64,000 nucleotides of DNA, from positions 59,690-123,689 of the forward strand of contig CAWFUF010000016.1 of NCBI GenBank assembly GCA_963818775.1, in the 5' to 3' direction. Each line of letters opens with the position of its first letter. Positions within the stretch are counted from its first letter, which is position 1. Source of the DNA: JAMXLO01 sp963818775 (GTDB lineage: Bacteria > Pseudomonadota > Alphaproteobacteria > Acetobacterales > Acetobacteraceae). Shown piece by piece: positions 35,317 through 43,596 of the stretch. The position numbers and the translations under genes were made by a program. A model generated the notes under the pieces. The model worked only from the letters and a program-made list of their open reading frames with translations, was not told the DNA's origin and made no database searches.

Positions 35317-36721
35317 TTTCGATCTGGCGGTGGTCGGCGCAGGCGCTTCTGGTCTTTCCATCACCGCCGTCGCGGCGCAGCTCGGCCTCCACGTGGTGCT
35401 GATCGAGCGTGACCGCATGGGCGGCGACTGCCTGAATTTCGGCTGTATACCCAGCAAGGCACTGCTCGCCGCTTCACACACCGCCCAGGCAGCGCGCGCG
35501 GCTGGGCGGTTCGGTGTCCGCCTGCCGGAACCGGACATCGACTGGCATGCCGTGCGCGAGCACATGGACGGCGTGATCGCCGCCATAGCACCCACGGATT
35601 CGGAGACCCGCTTCCGTGCGCTCGGCGCTACAGTACTCCGCGGCGAGGCTTGCTTCGTCGCCCCCGACGCACTGCTGGTCGATGGCCGCAGGATCACCTT
35701 CCGCCGCGCCGTCATTGCTGCGGGCAGTTCGGCGGCGGTGCCAGTAATACCGGGTCTCGAGCGTGTCGCTTTCCTGACCAATGCCACGATCTTTGCCTTG
35801 GCCGAGCGCCCTCAACATCTGCTGATCCTTGGCGGAGGACCGATCGGGCTGGAGATGGCCGATGCGTTCGTCGGCCTGGGCAGTCGCGTCACCGTCGTCG
35901 AGGCGGCGGCGATCGCTGGCAAGGAGGACCCCGAACTGGTTGCCGGCCTACGCAATTGCCTCACGCAGCGCGGCGTCACGCTACTGGAAGGCGTCGCGGT
36001 GGGTGCTGTTGAGCCTGGCCCCACGCTGCTGCTGGACGATGGCCGGCGGATCAGTGGCAGCCATCTTTTGGTCGCAGTCGGCCGCCGACCTAACCTTGAG
36101 GCGCTGAATCTCGCTGTGGGCAATGTTCAGACCACCAGGCTCGGGATTGCCACCGATCGCGGATTGCGCAGCCTGACCAACCGGCGCGTCTACGCGGTCG
36201 GCGACATTGCGGATCCGCGGGGTATCGGCCCGCGCGCCTTCACCCATGTCGGCTCCTATCACGCTGGTATCGTCATCCGCCGCGCCCTGTTCCGTCTGCC
36301 GGCCCGGATCGACTACGCCGCGCTGCCACGTGTCACCTACACGCAGACCGAACTGGCCCAGGTCGGCATGACCGAGACCGAGGCAATCGCCGCCGGCCAT
36401 CGGGTCGCGATCCTGCGCTGGCCGCTCGCCGACAATGACCGCGCCACTGCAGAACGGGATACCGCCGGTTTGGTCAAGCTTGTCGCCGCGAAGGGCCGCG
36501 TGCTCGGTGCTGGCATCCTGGCGCCGAACGCGGGCGAGATGATCAGCCTCTGGACCCTGGCAATCGCGCAGCGGATGAAACTGAGCGCGCTGGCGTCGTT
36601 GATCGTGCCCTATCCAACGCGGACGGAAGCGGGCAAGCGCGCCGCTGGCAGTTTCTTCCTGCCCCGGCTGTTTGGGCCACGGACCAAGGCCTTGGTCCAC
36701 CTTCTGGCCCGGTTGCCGTAA
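35309..36721 (+). CDS. FAD-dependent disulfide reductase, mercuric reductase/dihydrolipoamide dehydrogenase-like
   Basis: 470 residues from a GTG at 35309 inside the end of the upstream gene. The FAD-binding site is AVVGAGASGLS. The redox-active pair is in GGDCLNFGCIPSKAL. The NAD(P)-binding motif is LILGGGPIGLEMADAF and the second FAD block YAVGDIADP. The C-terminal dimer segment reads IVPYPTRTEAGKRAAG, with tyrosine where classical lipoamide dehydrogenases have histidine, so lipoamide is unlikely to be the substrate. No N-terminal HMA domain or C-terminal vicinal cysteines of MerA are present. The true disulfide or quinone substrate is unknown. Confidence 0.9.
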   Translation: MPDFDLAVVGAGASGLSITAVAAQLGLHVVLIERDRMGGDCLNFGCIPSKALLAASHTAQAARAAGRFGVRLPEPDIDWHAVREHMDGVIAAIAPTDSETRFRALGATVLRGEACFVAPDALLVDGRRITFRRAVIAAGSSAAVPVIPGLERVAFLTNATIFALAERPQHLLILGGGPIGLEMADAFVGLGSRVTVVEAAAIAGKEDPELVAGLRNCLTQRGVTLLEGVAVGAVEPGPTLLLDDGRRISGSHLLVAVGRRPNLEALNLAVGNVQTTRLGIATDRGLRSLTNRRVYAVGDIADPRGIGPRAFTHVGSYHAGIVIRRALFRLPARIDYAALPRVTYTQTELAQVGMTETEAIAAGHRVAILRWPLADNDRATAERDTAGLVKLVAAKGRVLGAGILAPNAGEMISLWTLAIAQRMKLSALASLIVPYPTRTEAGKRAAGSFFLPRLFGPRTKALVHLLARLP

Positions 36722-36747
36722 GCCGCCGTTTGACCCATTTTGCAGCT

Positions 36748-38208
36748 ATGTCTGAAGCGAGCGCCGGGCCACCACGGGTCAGGCCACGCCAGAGCCTGTC
36801 AGGGCGTCTCTGGCTGATCGCCACGTTCGCGGTGCTCCTGAGCGAGATCGTCGTATTTCTGCCGTATATCGCCCACGAACGCTCCGCCTGGCTGATCGGC
36901 CGCCTCGAGGACGCGTCAATCGCCGCGCTCGCGGCATCCGGCGCGACGGCGGACGTCGGGAAGCGCGACGATCTGCTGCATCTGGCCGGGAGCGAGGCGA
37001 TCCAACTCACCGCCTCCGGTAGCGCCGTGATAACGGTCGGTAACACTGCGATGGCGCCGGATGCCACGATCGATCTTCGGGCGGAAGCTCTGCCTGTCCG
37101 CATTCGGCGAGCGCTCCAGGCCGTCGTACTGTGGCGGAGCCGGTTGATGCACGTGGTTGGCGACAGTCCGTTCCACCCGTATTCAACGGCCGAGATATGG
37201 TTGAACGAAAGTGACCTCAATGACGCATTGCGGCACTTCACACGTGACTTTGCGGTCCTCGCGGCGCTGATCGCCGGAGTGACCGGCGGGCTGGTCTATT
37301 TGGCGGTACTGCTGCTGCTCGTCCGTCCGATGCGCCGGATCACCGGAAGCATCGCCGCCTTCCGCGCGGACCCTGAACGCACAACTCCGCTCGATCCCGA
37401 CGAAGTCACAGTGCTCCCCAACGACGAGATTTCCGTCGCGAGCAGGGAACTCGCGGCAATGCAGCACGAGTTGCGCGCCGCACTATGGCGCAATGCCAGG
37501 CTGGCCGCTCTTGGCACTATGGTCGCCAAGGTTAGCCACGACCTGCGCGGCATCCTGACCCCGGCGCTGATGACCGCCGAGCGGTTGCAGCTGAACCCGG
37601 ATCCCCGCGTGCGGCGTTCGGGTGAAATGCTGGCCCAGGTCGTCGACCGGGCGACCGAGCTTGTCAGGCGCACCCTGGACTATGCCCGCGAGGGACCCCC
37701 GCCGCTCCAACTTGCGCCGGTCGCGCTGGCGCCCCTCGTCAGCGAGGCAGCCGAGACGGTGCGGCCCCACGGCGGCAGCCTGCACCTTGAGAATGGGATC
37801 AATCCCACGACACTGGTGCGGGCCGACCGTACCCAGTTGTTCCGCGTTCTTACCAACCTGATGCGCAATGCCGCCGAAGCAGGTGCCCGGAGTGTGCGGG
37901 TGTCGGCACATCACAACAGCCCGACGTGCTCGATCGAATTCGCCGATGACGGCCCCGGCCTGCCGGAGCCGGTGCGCGCCGACCTGTTCCGCCCGTTCGC
38001 GGGCAGCACGCGGCGAGGCGGCACCGGGCTCGGTCTGGCAATCGCCCGTGATCTGATGGTAGCGCACGGCGGCGAGATCGAGTTGCTCAACACCAGCGCA
38101 ACCGGAACCACATTCCGGCTCATCCTGCGGCTGGCCGAACCGGAGCGCCGAGCAGATGCCGCCCAGAACGGATCCCGCGTTGCCCCTGCAGCATCGGCCG
38201 ATGTGTAG
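36748..38208 (+). CDS. Orphan sensor histidine kinase
   Basis: 486 residues from the ATG at 36748. Membrane segments are at about residues 20-41 and 167-190. They enclose a periplasmic sensor region of about 125 residues and are followed by a HAMP region (RPMRRITG). The phosphoacceptor is H264 in KVSHDLRG. The ATPase domain shows NLMRNAAEAGA (N box), FADDGPGLP (G1) and RRGGTGLGLAIARDLM (G2). No response regulator is nearby. It begins 26 bases after the flavoprotein gene and may sense the process carried out by that pair. This link is inference. Confidence 0.9.
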   Translation: MSEASAGPPRVRPRQSLSGRLWLIATFAVLLSEIVVFLPYIAHERSAWLIGRLEDASIAALAASGATADVGKRDDLLHLAGSEAIQLTASGSAVITVGNTAMAPDATIDLRAEALPVRIRRALQAVVLWRSRLMHVVGDSPFHPYSTAEIWLNESDLNDALRHFTRDFAVLAALIAGVTGGLVYLAVLLLLVRPMRRITGSIAAFRADPERTTPLDPDEVTVLPNDEISVASRELAAMQHELRAALWRNARLAALGTMVAKVSHDLRGILTPALMTAERLQLNPDPRVRRSGEMLAQVVDRATELVRRTLDYAREGPPPLQLAPVALAPLVSEAAETVRPHGGSLHLENGINPTTLVRADRTQLFRVLTNLMRNAAEAGARSVRVSAHHNSPTCSIEFADDGPGLPEPVRADLFRPFAGSTRRGGTGLGLAIARDLMVAHGGEIELLNTSATGTTFRLILRLAEPERRADAAQNGSRVAPAASADV

Positions 38209-38225
38209 GAGGGAGCGACACTGAG

Positions 38226-38813
38226 ATGGCACGGTCAGCTTCTGCCTGGGACCCGGCGCAGTACCTACAGTTCGCCAACGAGCGGCTGCGTCCCGCACGG
38301 GACCTGCTGGCCCAGACGCCGCTCAGTGCGCCCGCGCGCGTGGTGGATCTCGGCTGCGGGGCAGGGAACGTCACTGCAATCCTGCAACAGCGCTTCCCGC
38401 AGGCGGAGGTGGTCGGCGTGGACGGGTCGGCCTCAATGCTGGAGAAGGCACGGGCCACGGTGCCTCAGTGCCGCTTCGAGCGGGCCGACTTCTTCCAGTG
38501 GCGGCCGGCGGAGCCGCTCGACCTGATCTACTCGAATGCCGCGTTGCAATGGGTGGACCGGCATCCGACGCTCTTCCCGCAGCTGCTGTCGTTCCTCGTG
38601 CCGAAAGGCATGCTGGCGGTGCAGATGCCGGCAATGCACGACACGCCTTTGCGGCGGATCCCTTACGACCTGGCCGCAAAGGAACCGTGGGCAGAGTATC
38701 TGAGCGACATCTCATCCGCTCCCGCGATATTGTCCCCGGTGGAATATTGGGACCTGCTGCGCCCGCGCGTTGCATCACTCGACATGTGGCAGACGACGTA
38801 TATGCGCATGAAG
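38226..38813 (+). pseudogene. tam: Trans-aconitate 2-methyltransferase, truncated by an IS66-type element
   Basis: The first 196 residues are typical Tam: WDPAQYLQFANERLRPARDL, SAM motif VVDLGCGAGNVT, VDGSASML, NAALQWVDRH and PRVASLDMWQTTYM. The family protein is about 255 residues, methylates trans-aconitate, and continues with a conserved C-terminal third. Here family sequence stops at 38813, where the left inverted repeat of an insertion element begins. The frame runs 28 codons into the element and stops at 38900. The missing 3' part was not found elsewhere in the window. Confidence 0.88.
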
Positions 38814-40497
38814 GTAAGTGGGGCAAAACCGCGGGCGAGTAGGTTAAACGGGTTGTCCGCGGCAACGGATGAGGTCTGGGAGGTAAGGAACGACCGGTGA
38901 GTGGCTGGTCCGCAACCGTGCACCGAGATAATCCCAGAAAGCGATGCCGAGTTTGGTGGCTGTGTGCATCAGGCCGAGGAAGGCGTCGCGACAGTCGCGC
39001 CCGGCATCGCTGTGGGTACCGCCGCTGATCTTGCGCTTGATGACGTGACAGCGGATGTCCCGCTCGGAGCCGTTGGTATGCAGCGGGATTTCCGGCCTCT
39101 CGAGGACGGCGAGCAGTTCGGCCTTATTGGCGTGCAGCCGCAACAGCAGGCGATCGAGTGTGGCAAAACCAGTGCGGCGACAGAAGATGCGATCGAAGCG
39201 GGCGCGCATCTCGGCGCGGCGTCGGACTGTCGGCGCCGCGCAATAGGTCTTCAGATCGGCATAGAACCACCAGATGAGCCCGCGGACGCGCTGCTGTGCG
39301 TTGCGGTGCAGCTCGGTGAAGGTGTCGAGCTTATGCACCAATCGCTCTGCGTGGATCCAACACAGCGCATGTCGGCCAACGTCAAATTGACCGGCATCAT
39401 CGCTGACGACGACGGTGTTGCGCAGGAAGCCGTGGGCATGAATGCTGCCCCATAGTGCGCCCTCGGTCGCGATCTGCACTGGGTCTGGAGTGACGTGCAG
39501 AGCACTGATGCCGAGGCGGTCGAGATGCGCCTGCCAGGCGAGCTGGTTGGCGAAGTGTGCCCGGGGCTGCGCCGCCAACTGGCTGATCACGGGACCGGCA
39601 AGCGAACGGCCACGCATGTAGCTCAAGGCCGCGTCATTGATCACGTAATCGGTGTGTCCGGCGCGCAGGAGATCGAGAAAGTTCAATCGGCTCTTGCTGG
39701 CCCGCGTGGCGAACCAGGTGAAGCGGTCGTTGCCAATCTGGGTGCAGAAGCCATTCTGTCTGGCGTGGCGCGCGCCGGTATCGTCCACCGTGATCCAGGC
39801 CGCCGTACGCAGGCCGGCCCGCAACACGTCGCGGTTTTCGGCAAGAAAGTCGTCCTGACCATCAATCAGCAGACGCATCACTTGGCGCTTCGAGATGCTG
39901 ATCCCGACGGCGCGCAATTGCGCGGTTAGCCGCTCCACCGTCACTTGGCCTTGGTGGTGCTGCAACAATATGAAGCGGCGCAACTCCGCACCCCAATGAC
40001 CTCTGACACCGGGCGGCAATGAAGCCACGATGGTGTGCCCCGCTGGCGTGACCCAGCGTTCGCGGCGATAGCGGATCAGCCGAGCGTTCAGCACCAGATC
40101 CCGCACCAGGAAATCCGCGTAGCCCTTGAACCGCGATCCAGCCGGTGCCGCAGCCTTCAGGGTCTGCTGCTCCACACTGACACGCGGGGCCGACTTGCCA
40201 CGTCCACGACGCTTGCCGCGGTGCGCCGGCCTCGGCGTGGTTCCCTGCTCCATCCCGCTCGGCTTGATCGCCGGACGGCCCTTCAAGCCTTTCAGCCGCG
40301 CAATCTCGTCACGTTGCTCGGCGACCATCCGCTTGAGATCCGCCACCTCACCCAGCAGCTTCACCACAAGCTGCAGCAGTTCCGCATGCGACAGACCAGA
40401 CAGCTCCGGTGGGGTGGTCACATCCAGGTTGAATCGAGTCGTCCCGTGTCGGCGCAACCATTTTCTCAGACACCGCCCACGATTTTGCCCCAGTTAC
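38814..40497. mobile_element. IS66-family insertion sequence (single-transposase type)
   Basis: 1684 bases bounded by imperfect inverted repeats. The left end GTAAGTGGGGCAAAACCG (from 38814) matches the complement of the right end, GTAACTGGGGCAAAATCG (to 40497). A single transposase gene fills it, without the tnpA/tnpB accessory genes of classic IS66, as in the ISBst12-like subgroup. No eight-base target duplication is seen at the ends, so the right flank has been changed since insertion. Confidence 0.85.
38844..40457 (-). CDS. IS66-family transposase
   Basis: 537 residues. An N-terminal coiled-coil region (LLQLVVKLLGEVADLKRMVAEQ) precedes a basic segment and the DDE domain. Catalytic blocks are AAWITVDDTGARHA (first D), TVVVSDDAGQFD (second D) and the family hallmark HTNGSERDIR (E). 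The frame is intact and full length, so the element could still move. It lies antisense to the truncated tam gene. Confidence 0.9.
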   Translation of the reverse strand: MRRHGTTRFNLDVTTPPELSGLSHAELLQLVVKLLGEVADLKRMVAEQRDEIARLKGLKGRPAIKPSGMEQGTTPRPAHRGKRRGRGKSAPRVSVEQQTLKAAAPAGSRFKGYADFLVRDLVLNARLIRYRRERWVTPAGHTIVASLPPGVRGHWGAELRRFILLQHHQGQVTVERLTAQLRAVGISISKRQVMRLLIDGQDDFLAENRDVLRAGLRTAAWITVDDTGARHARQNGFCTQIGNDRFTWFATRASKSRLNFLDLLRAGHTDYVINDAALSYMRGRSLAGPVISQLAAQPRAHFANQLAWQAHLDRLGISALHVTPDPVQIATEGALWGSIHAHGFLRNTVVVSDDAGQFDVGRHALCWIHAERLVHKLDTFTELHRNAQQRVRGLIWWFYADLKTYCAAPTVRRRAEMRARFDRIFCRRTGFATLDRLLLRLHANKAELLAVLERPEIPLHTNGSERDIRCHVIKRKISGGTHSDAGRDCRDAFLGLMHTATKLGIAFWDYLGARLRTSHSPVVPYLPDLIRCRGQPV

Positions 40498-40508
40498 CAC
40501 CCATCTCG

Positions 40509-42578
40509 CTATGTCATTGATGCGAAGAGACTTTGCTGTTCGAGTGCTGGTCTTGTGGGGTCCTTTGCGTGTTGTCTTGCGTGGTGGATGCTGGCCTTGG
40601 TCTCTGGCATGTCGAGAACAGCGCGATCGAATAGCCACGGACCATCTGGAAGTGGATGGATCCCGCTGATGTCACCGCGTTCGGCGGCAAGCCGAAGGGT
40701 CTTCGCGCTCACCTGAAGATGCGCCGCGGCTTTGGTCAGGTTGAACCACTGGATATTCCCGTCCTGTGGCGGACGGTGAACGGGGATCTTGTGGTGCGAC
40801 CGCAGTGCCGTCACGCGCTCTCGTGTCCAACGGTTGCCGTTACCGGTCGTGAGCTTGTTGCGATTGAGGATGCCAGCAATCAGGTCATCAGAGGCGATCC
40901 TGACCAGCAGCCGAACCGCTGCGACAATGTCTTGCGAGGTGGCGTTCCGTTGACCGCGCCGACGCCGAGGCAGACGCAATTCGCTATGAACGCCGCCGGC
41001 CCAATGAACCAGCAGGATGACCTCGCCAGCCTCAGCATCGATGTCGGCAATGACCTCTTGGATCAGCACGCGAACAACGCGCTTCTTCAGCCGTGCATCT
41101 GTGGTTGGGGCAGCCCAGACCGACTTCAAGTCGCCGGCCAACGTTGCAAATGAAGCGGCCGTGGCTTCTGATCGAGGCGGTTGTCGGCGATCGTGGGCAG
41201 CGATGCGCGCTTCCAACTCGCTGACCCGTGTCAATGCCTGGTTCCAACGCCGCTCCAGTTCCGTTGCCACCAGGCGGTTCGCCGGATCAATCGCGTCGTA
41301 CTGACGGAAGGCACGGTCGGCAGCATAGCGCGTTGCTTCGAGGTCCCGGCTCAGGGCATCACGTACTTCGTCACGTTGGACGGCCGCTTGCCGCTCGGCT
41401 TCGATCGCCGCCGCGATCGCGCCGGGTTCGAGCACCTTGAGGATCGCCACCTCGGTAGCGTCATCGACCCGCAGTCCACCGAAGGCAATGCAGCGAGGCT
41501 CTGCATGATCGAGCCAGCCACGATTGCACGTGTAGCGGGGAATATCGTGCCTGGCGCCCGTGTAACGCAGCGTGAGCTTGCGCCCGCAGCGACGACATCG
41601 CAGCAGGCCCGCCAACAGCGCGTCACCATGCTTGGCGGCGCCGTGATGCCGGCTGCTCGGGATGTTGTCACTGACCATTCTGCGGATCGTCTCCGATCGC
41701 TCCCAATCGAGATAGCCCTCGTGTGCGTCGGGCTGCAACGCCAGCCACTCCTCGCGTGGCTTCCGGCGGCTCCTGGCGTGCGAGCGGATACCGTCATAGC
41801 TGGCGACGACACCGGTCTTCCCATAGGCGTAGGCACCACCGTAGATCGGGTTGGTGATCATTCGGTGGATGCTGGCGTAGCATGGTCGACGCCAAACGAT
41901 GTCACCGTTGGCTGGCCGTGTCGGCAGATCCAGGTTGTGCTCGTGGAACCAAAGCAGCGCTTGGCGGGCGCTGCCGAGTTCGGTCACCTTGGCGAAGACC
42001 AAGGCGATTGCCTCCTGAACACGCCGATCCGGATCCTTCTCGAACCGATCGCCTGCCTTCACGAAGCCGATTGGTGCAGCCACGATCAACTCGCCACGGC
42101 GCGCCTTCTCATAGCGTGCTGACAGCGAGCGTTGTCGCAGCAGGTCGAGTTCGTACTCATTGAGGCTGCCCTTGAGCCCCAATAGCAGCCGATCGTTCCC
42201 CTGTCGTGGTGCATACACCGCCTCTTGATCGACCAGCACCGTGTCGACGACACGGCACATCTCAATCAGCTGCTGCCAGTCACGGCTGTTGCGCGCGAAG
42301 CGCGATACCTCCAGTGCTGCTACGGCGCCGACTTTACCCAGGCAGACCTCCGCCACCATGCGCTCGAAGCCGGCGCGGACAACACTGCCGGCGGCGGAGC
42401 GTCCAAGATCGTCATCGATGGTCTCGATCTGCCGCCATCCAAGGCTAGTGAGGCGATCGCGCATTGCATATTGCAATGCGCGGCTCTCTCGATTGTGCAG
42501 GACCTGGTGAGCTGAAGACTGACGGACATAGAGCATCGCCTTCCGCTCAAGGTGATGCGGCCCGATCTTGTCAGTCAT
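40509..42578 (-). CDS. Large serine recombinase
   Basis: 689 residues from the ATG at 42578. The N-terminal resolvase domain has the nucleophile S21 or S22 in YVRQSSAHQ, then FERMVAEVCLGKVGAVAALEVSRFARN. The recombinase domain, a zinc ribbon (LLRCRRCGRKLTLRYTG...YTCNRG) and a long coiled coil follow. The last 70 residues hold an excisionase-like helix-turn-helix (NLTKAAAHLQVSAKTLRLAAERG). Large serine recombinases move elements by site-specific exchange. Together with the two small genes upstream it forms a three-gene mobile unit. Confidence 0.9.
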   Translation of the reverse strand: MTDKIGPHHLERKAMLYVRQSSAHQVLHNRESRALQYAMRDRLTSLGWRQIETIDDDLGRSAAGSVVRAGFERMVAEVCLGKVGAVAALEVSRFARNSRDWQQLIEMCRVVDTVLVDQEAVYAPRQGNDRLLLGLKGSLNEYELDLLRQRSLSARYEKARRGELIVAAPIGFVKAGDRFEKDPDRRVQEAIALVFAKVTELGSARQALLWFHEHNLDLPTRPANGDIVWRRPCYASIHRMITNPIYGGAYAYGKTGVVASYDGIRSHARSRRKPREEWLALQPDAHEGYLDWERSETIRRMVSDNIPSSRHHGAAKHGDALLAGLLRCRRCGRKLTLRYTGARHDIPRYTCNRGWLDHAEPRCIAFGGLRVDDATEVAILKVLEPGAIAAAIEAERQAAVQRDEVRDALSRDLEATRYAADRAFRQYDAIDPANRLVATELERRWNQALTRVSELEARIAAHDRRQPPRSEATAASFATLAGDLKSVWAAPTTDARLKKRVVRVLIQEVIADIDAEAGEVILLVHWAGGVHSELRLPRRRRGQRNATSQDIVAAVRLLVRIASDDLIAGILNRNKLTTGNGNRWTRERVTALRSHHKIPVHRPPQDGNIQWFNLTKAAAHLQVSAKTLRLAAERGDISGIHPLPDGPWLFDRAVLDMPETKASIHHARQHAKDPTRPALEQQSLFASMT

Positions 42579-42774
42579 CGCTCCGTTCTCCTGCAACGTA
42601 CAGGCGCTCGGATCGCCGGTGTTCGCTCAGCAACTGCACCATAAGCTCGGTCACCGCCGACCGAGTCGCCGGCGGCAACTGACGCCATTGCGGCCCGACC
42701 GGTTGGTTGTCGAACAGACTGAATTGGACCACTTGAGGCTGTCGGCTTCTCGAACCGCGACGCTGGCTGGGCAT
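42571..42774 (-). CDS. Small accessory protein upstream of the serine recombinase
   Basis: 67 residues (MPSQRRGSRSRQPQVVQFSL...). It is basic at the N-terminus and helical at the C-terminus (PATRSAVTELMVQLLSEHRR). It overlaps the recombinase start by eight bases. Small proteins with this ending are often found immediately before this class of recombinase. The function is unknown. Confidence 0.65.
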   Translation of the reverse strand: MPSQRRGSRSRQPQVVQFSLFDNQPVGPQWRQLPPATRSAVTELMVQLLSEHRRSERLYVAGERSDD

Positions 42775-43105
42775 CGGCGCTTCTCCGATTCTGGTGGCGA
42801 GAATTCCTCTGTGCACCAGAACCGGCAGCAATGATCACAGGCGGTGATAGCCTCAGCTCGATCAACAGCTTCCGCAGACTTTCAAGCGCCGCCAAGTGGG
42901 CCCGTGGCGAACTCGCCACGGTGATCGGCAGGCAAATTGCTCGATCAAACATCCATGCCGGCAATTCGAGCCAACGTCCGGATCCCGCACCGTCCACACT
43001 ACACCGCAACGTGCCGGTCAGACCCTTCTCGACGACCTGATGAATGTGAACCGTCAGCCCAAACCAGGGATGCCATGGGTAGAGAACGTCCCGGCGCTCC
43101 GTCAC
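42575..43105 (-). CDS. DUF5372-like accessory protein of the recombinase element
   Basis: 176 residues from a GTG at 43105, though the last third overlaps the small accessory gene in another frame. The start YPWHPWFGLTVHIHQVVEKG and LELPAWMFDRAICLPITVAS match the pattern of DUF5372 proteins linked to serine recombinase transposons (aromatic HPxxG start, then a short beta region). Family proteins end near LRKLLIELR, so the rest may be untranslated or read-through. The label is by pattern memory and needs checking. Confidence 0.5.
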   Translation of the reverse strand: MTERRDVLYPWHPWFGLTVHIHQVVEKGLTGTLRCSVDGAGSGRWLELPAWMFDRAICLPITVASSPRAHLAALESLRKLLIELRLSPPVIIAAGSGAQRNSRHQNRRSADAQPASRFEKPTASSGPIQSVRQPTGRAAMASVAAGDSVGGDRAYGAVAERTPAIRAPVRCRRTER

Positions 43106-43116
43106 ATGGGCGTTCT

Positions 43117-43224
43117 GTTGTCGCCTTCTATAACCGACGGCGTCCCCATCAGGCGCTCGGCTGGCAGACGCCGGACGAGGCGTATTTCGGCACGATCGCG
43201 CCGGTTGCGGCAGAGGCAGCGTAA
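43117..43224 (+). pseudogene. C-terminal remnant of an IS3-family transposase
   Basis: Thirty-five codons (VVAFYNRRRPHQALGWQTPD...) match the C-terminal end of IS3-group OrfB proteins. The remnant starts within about 12 bases of the recombinase-element gene at 43105, so that element probably inserted into or deleted the rest. The stop is at 43222-43224. Confidence 0.75.
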
Positions 43225-43575
43225 CGCAATGACGGAGCAGGCCTGTGAATTTGTGGACAATCGGCTGCGCCGATGCCCGCCTGACCGCGCAGGCGCGGTC
43301 CCCTATGGACAAGCCGGGGAAAACGCCTTGCGTTTCCCCCACCTTGCCCACAGGTCGGCGGCTGCCCACAAGCTTCACAGCGCCACCGCAACATCAAGGA
43401 TTGAATTTGATTCCGGGAAAGGTGCAACCCTTCAGCCGGCGACGGGCCTTAGCTTATTCTTCCCGGAACCTGTCCAAACAAGCGGGACCACCGCAGGTTT
43501 TCGATGCTGGAATACGACTTCAAAACCCTGTCGGTTAATCCGCAGTCCGTGTCTGGCGGAACGTGTCAACGACTT
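43225..43575. other. Non-coding tail between IS3 remnant and next IS
   Basis: No gene seen. It contains a near-perfect hairpin (GGGGAAAACGC ... GCGTTTCCCCC, 43316-43340), several TGTGGACAA/TTGCCCACA-type nonamers, and TGTCCAAACAAGCGGGACCA at about 43471-43490. The last resembles the right end of IS3-group elements, so much of this stretch is probably IS remnant. Confidence 0.5.
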
Positions 43576-43596
43576 TGATACATCCGGGATCGGCAT

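Noticed and set aside
42937..43224. Full 95-codon plus-strand gene
   Set aside because: Only the last 35 codons match a transposase. The first part is antisense to the recombinase accessory gene.
43225..43420. Cluster of TGTGGACAA and TTGCCCACA nonamers resembling DnaA boxes
   Set aside because: They lie in the tail of an IS3-type remnant, lack an AT-rich unwinding element and partition genes, and such nonamers occur in IS3 ends. An origin is not supported.
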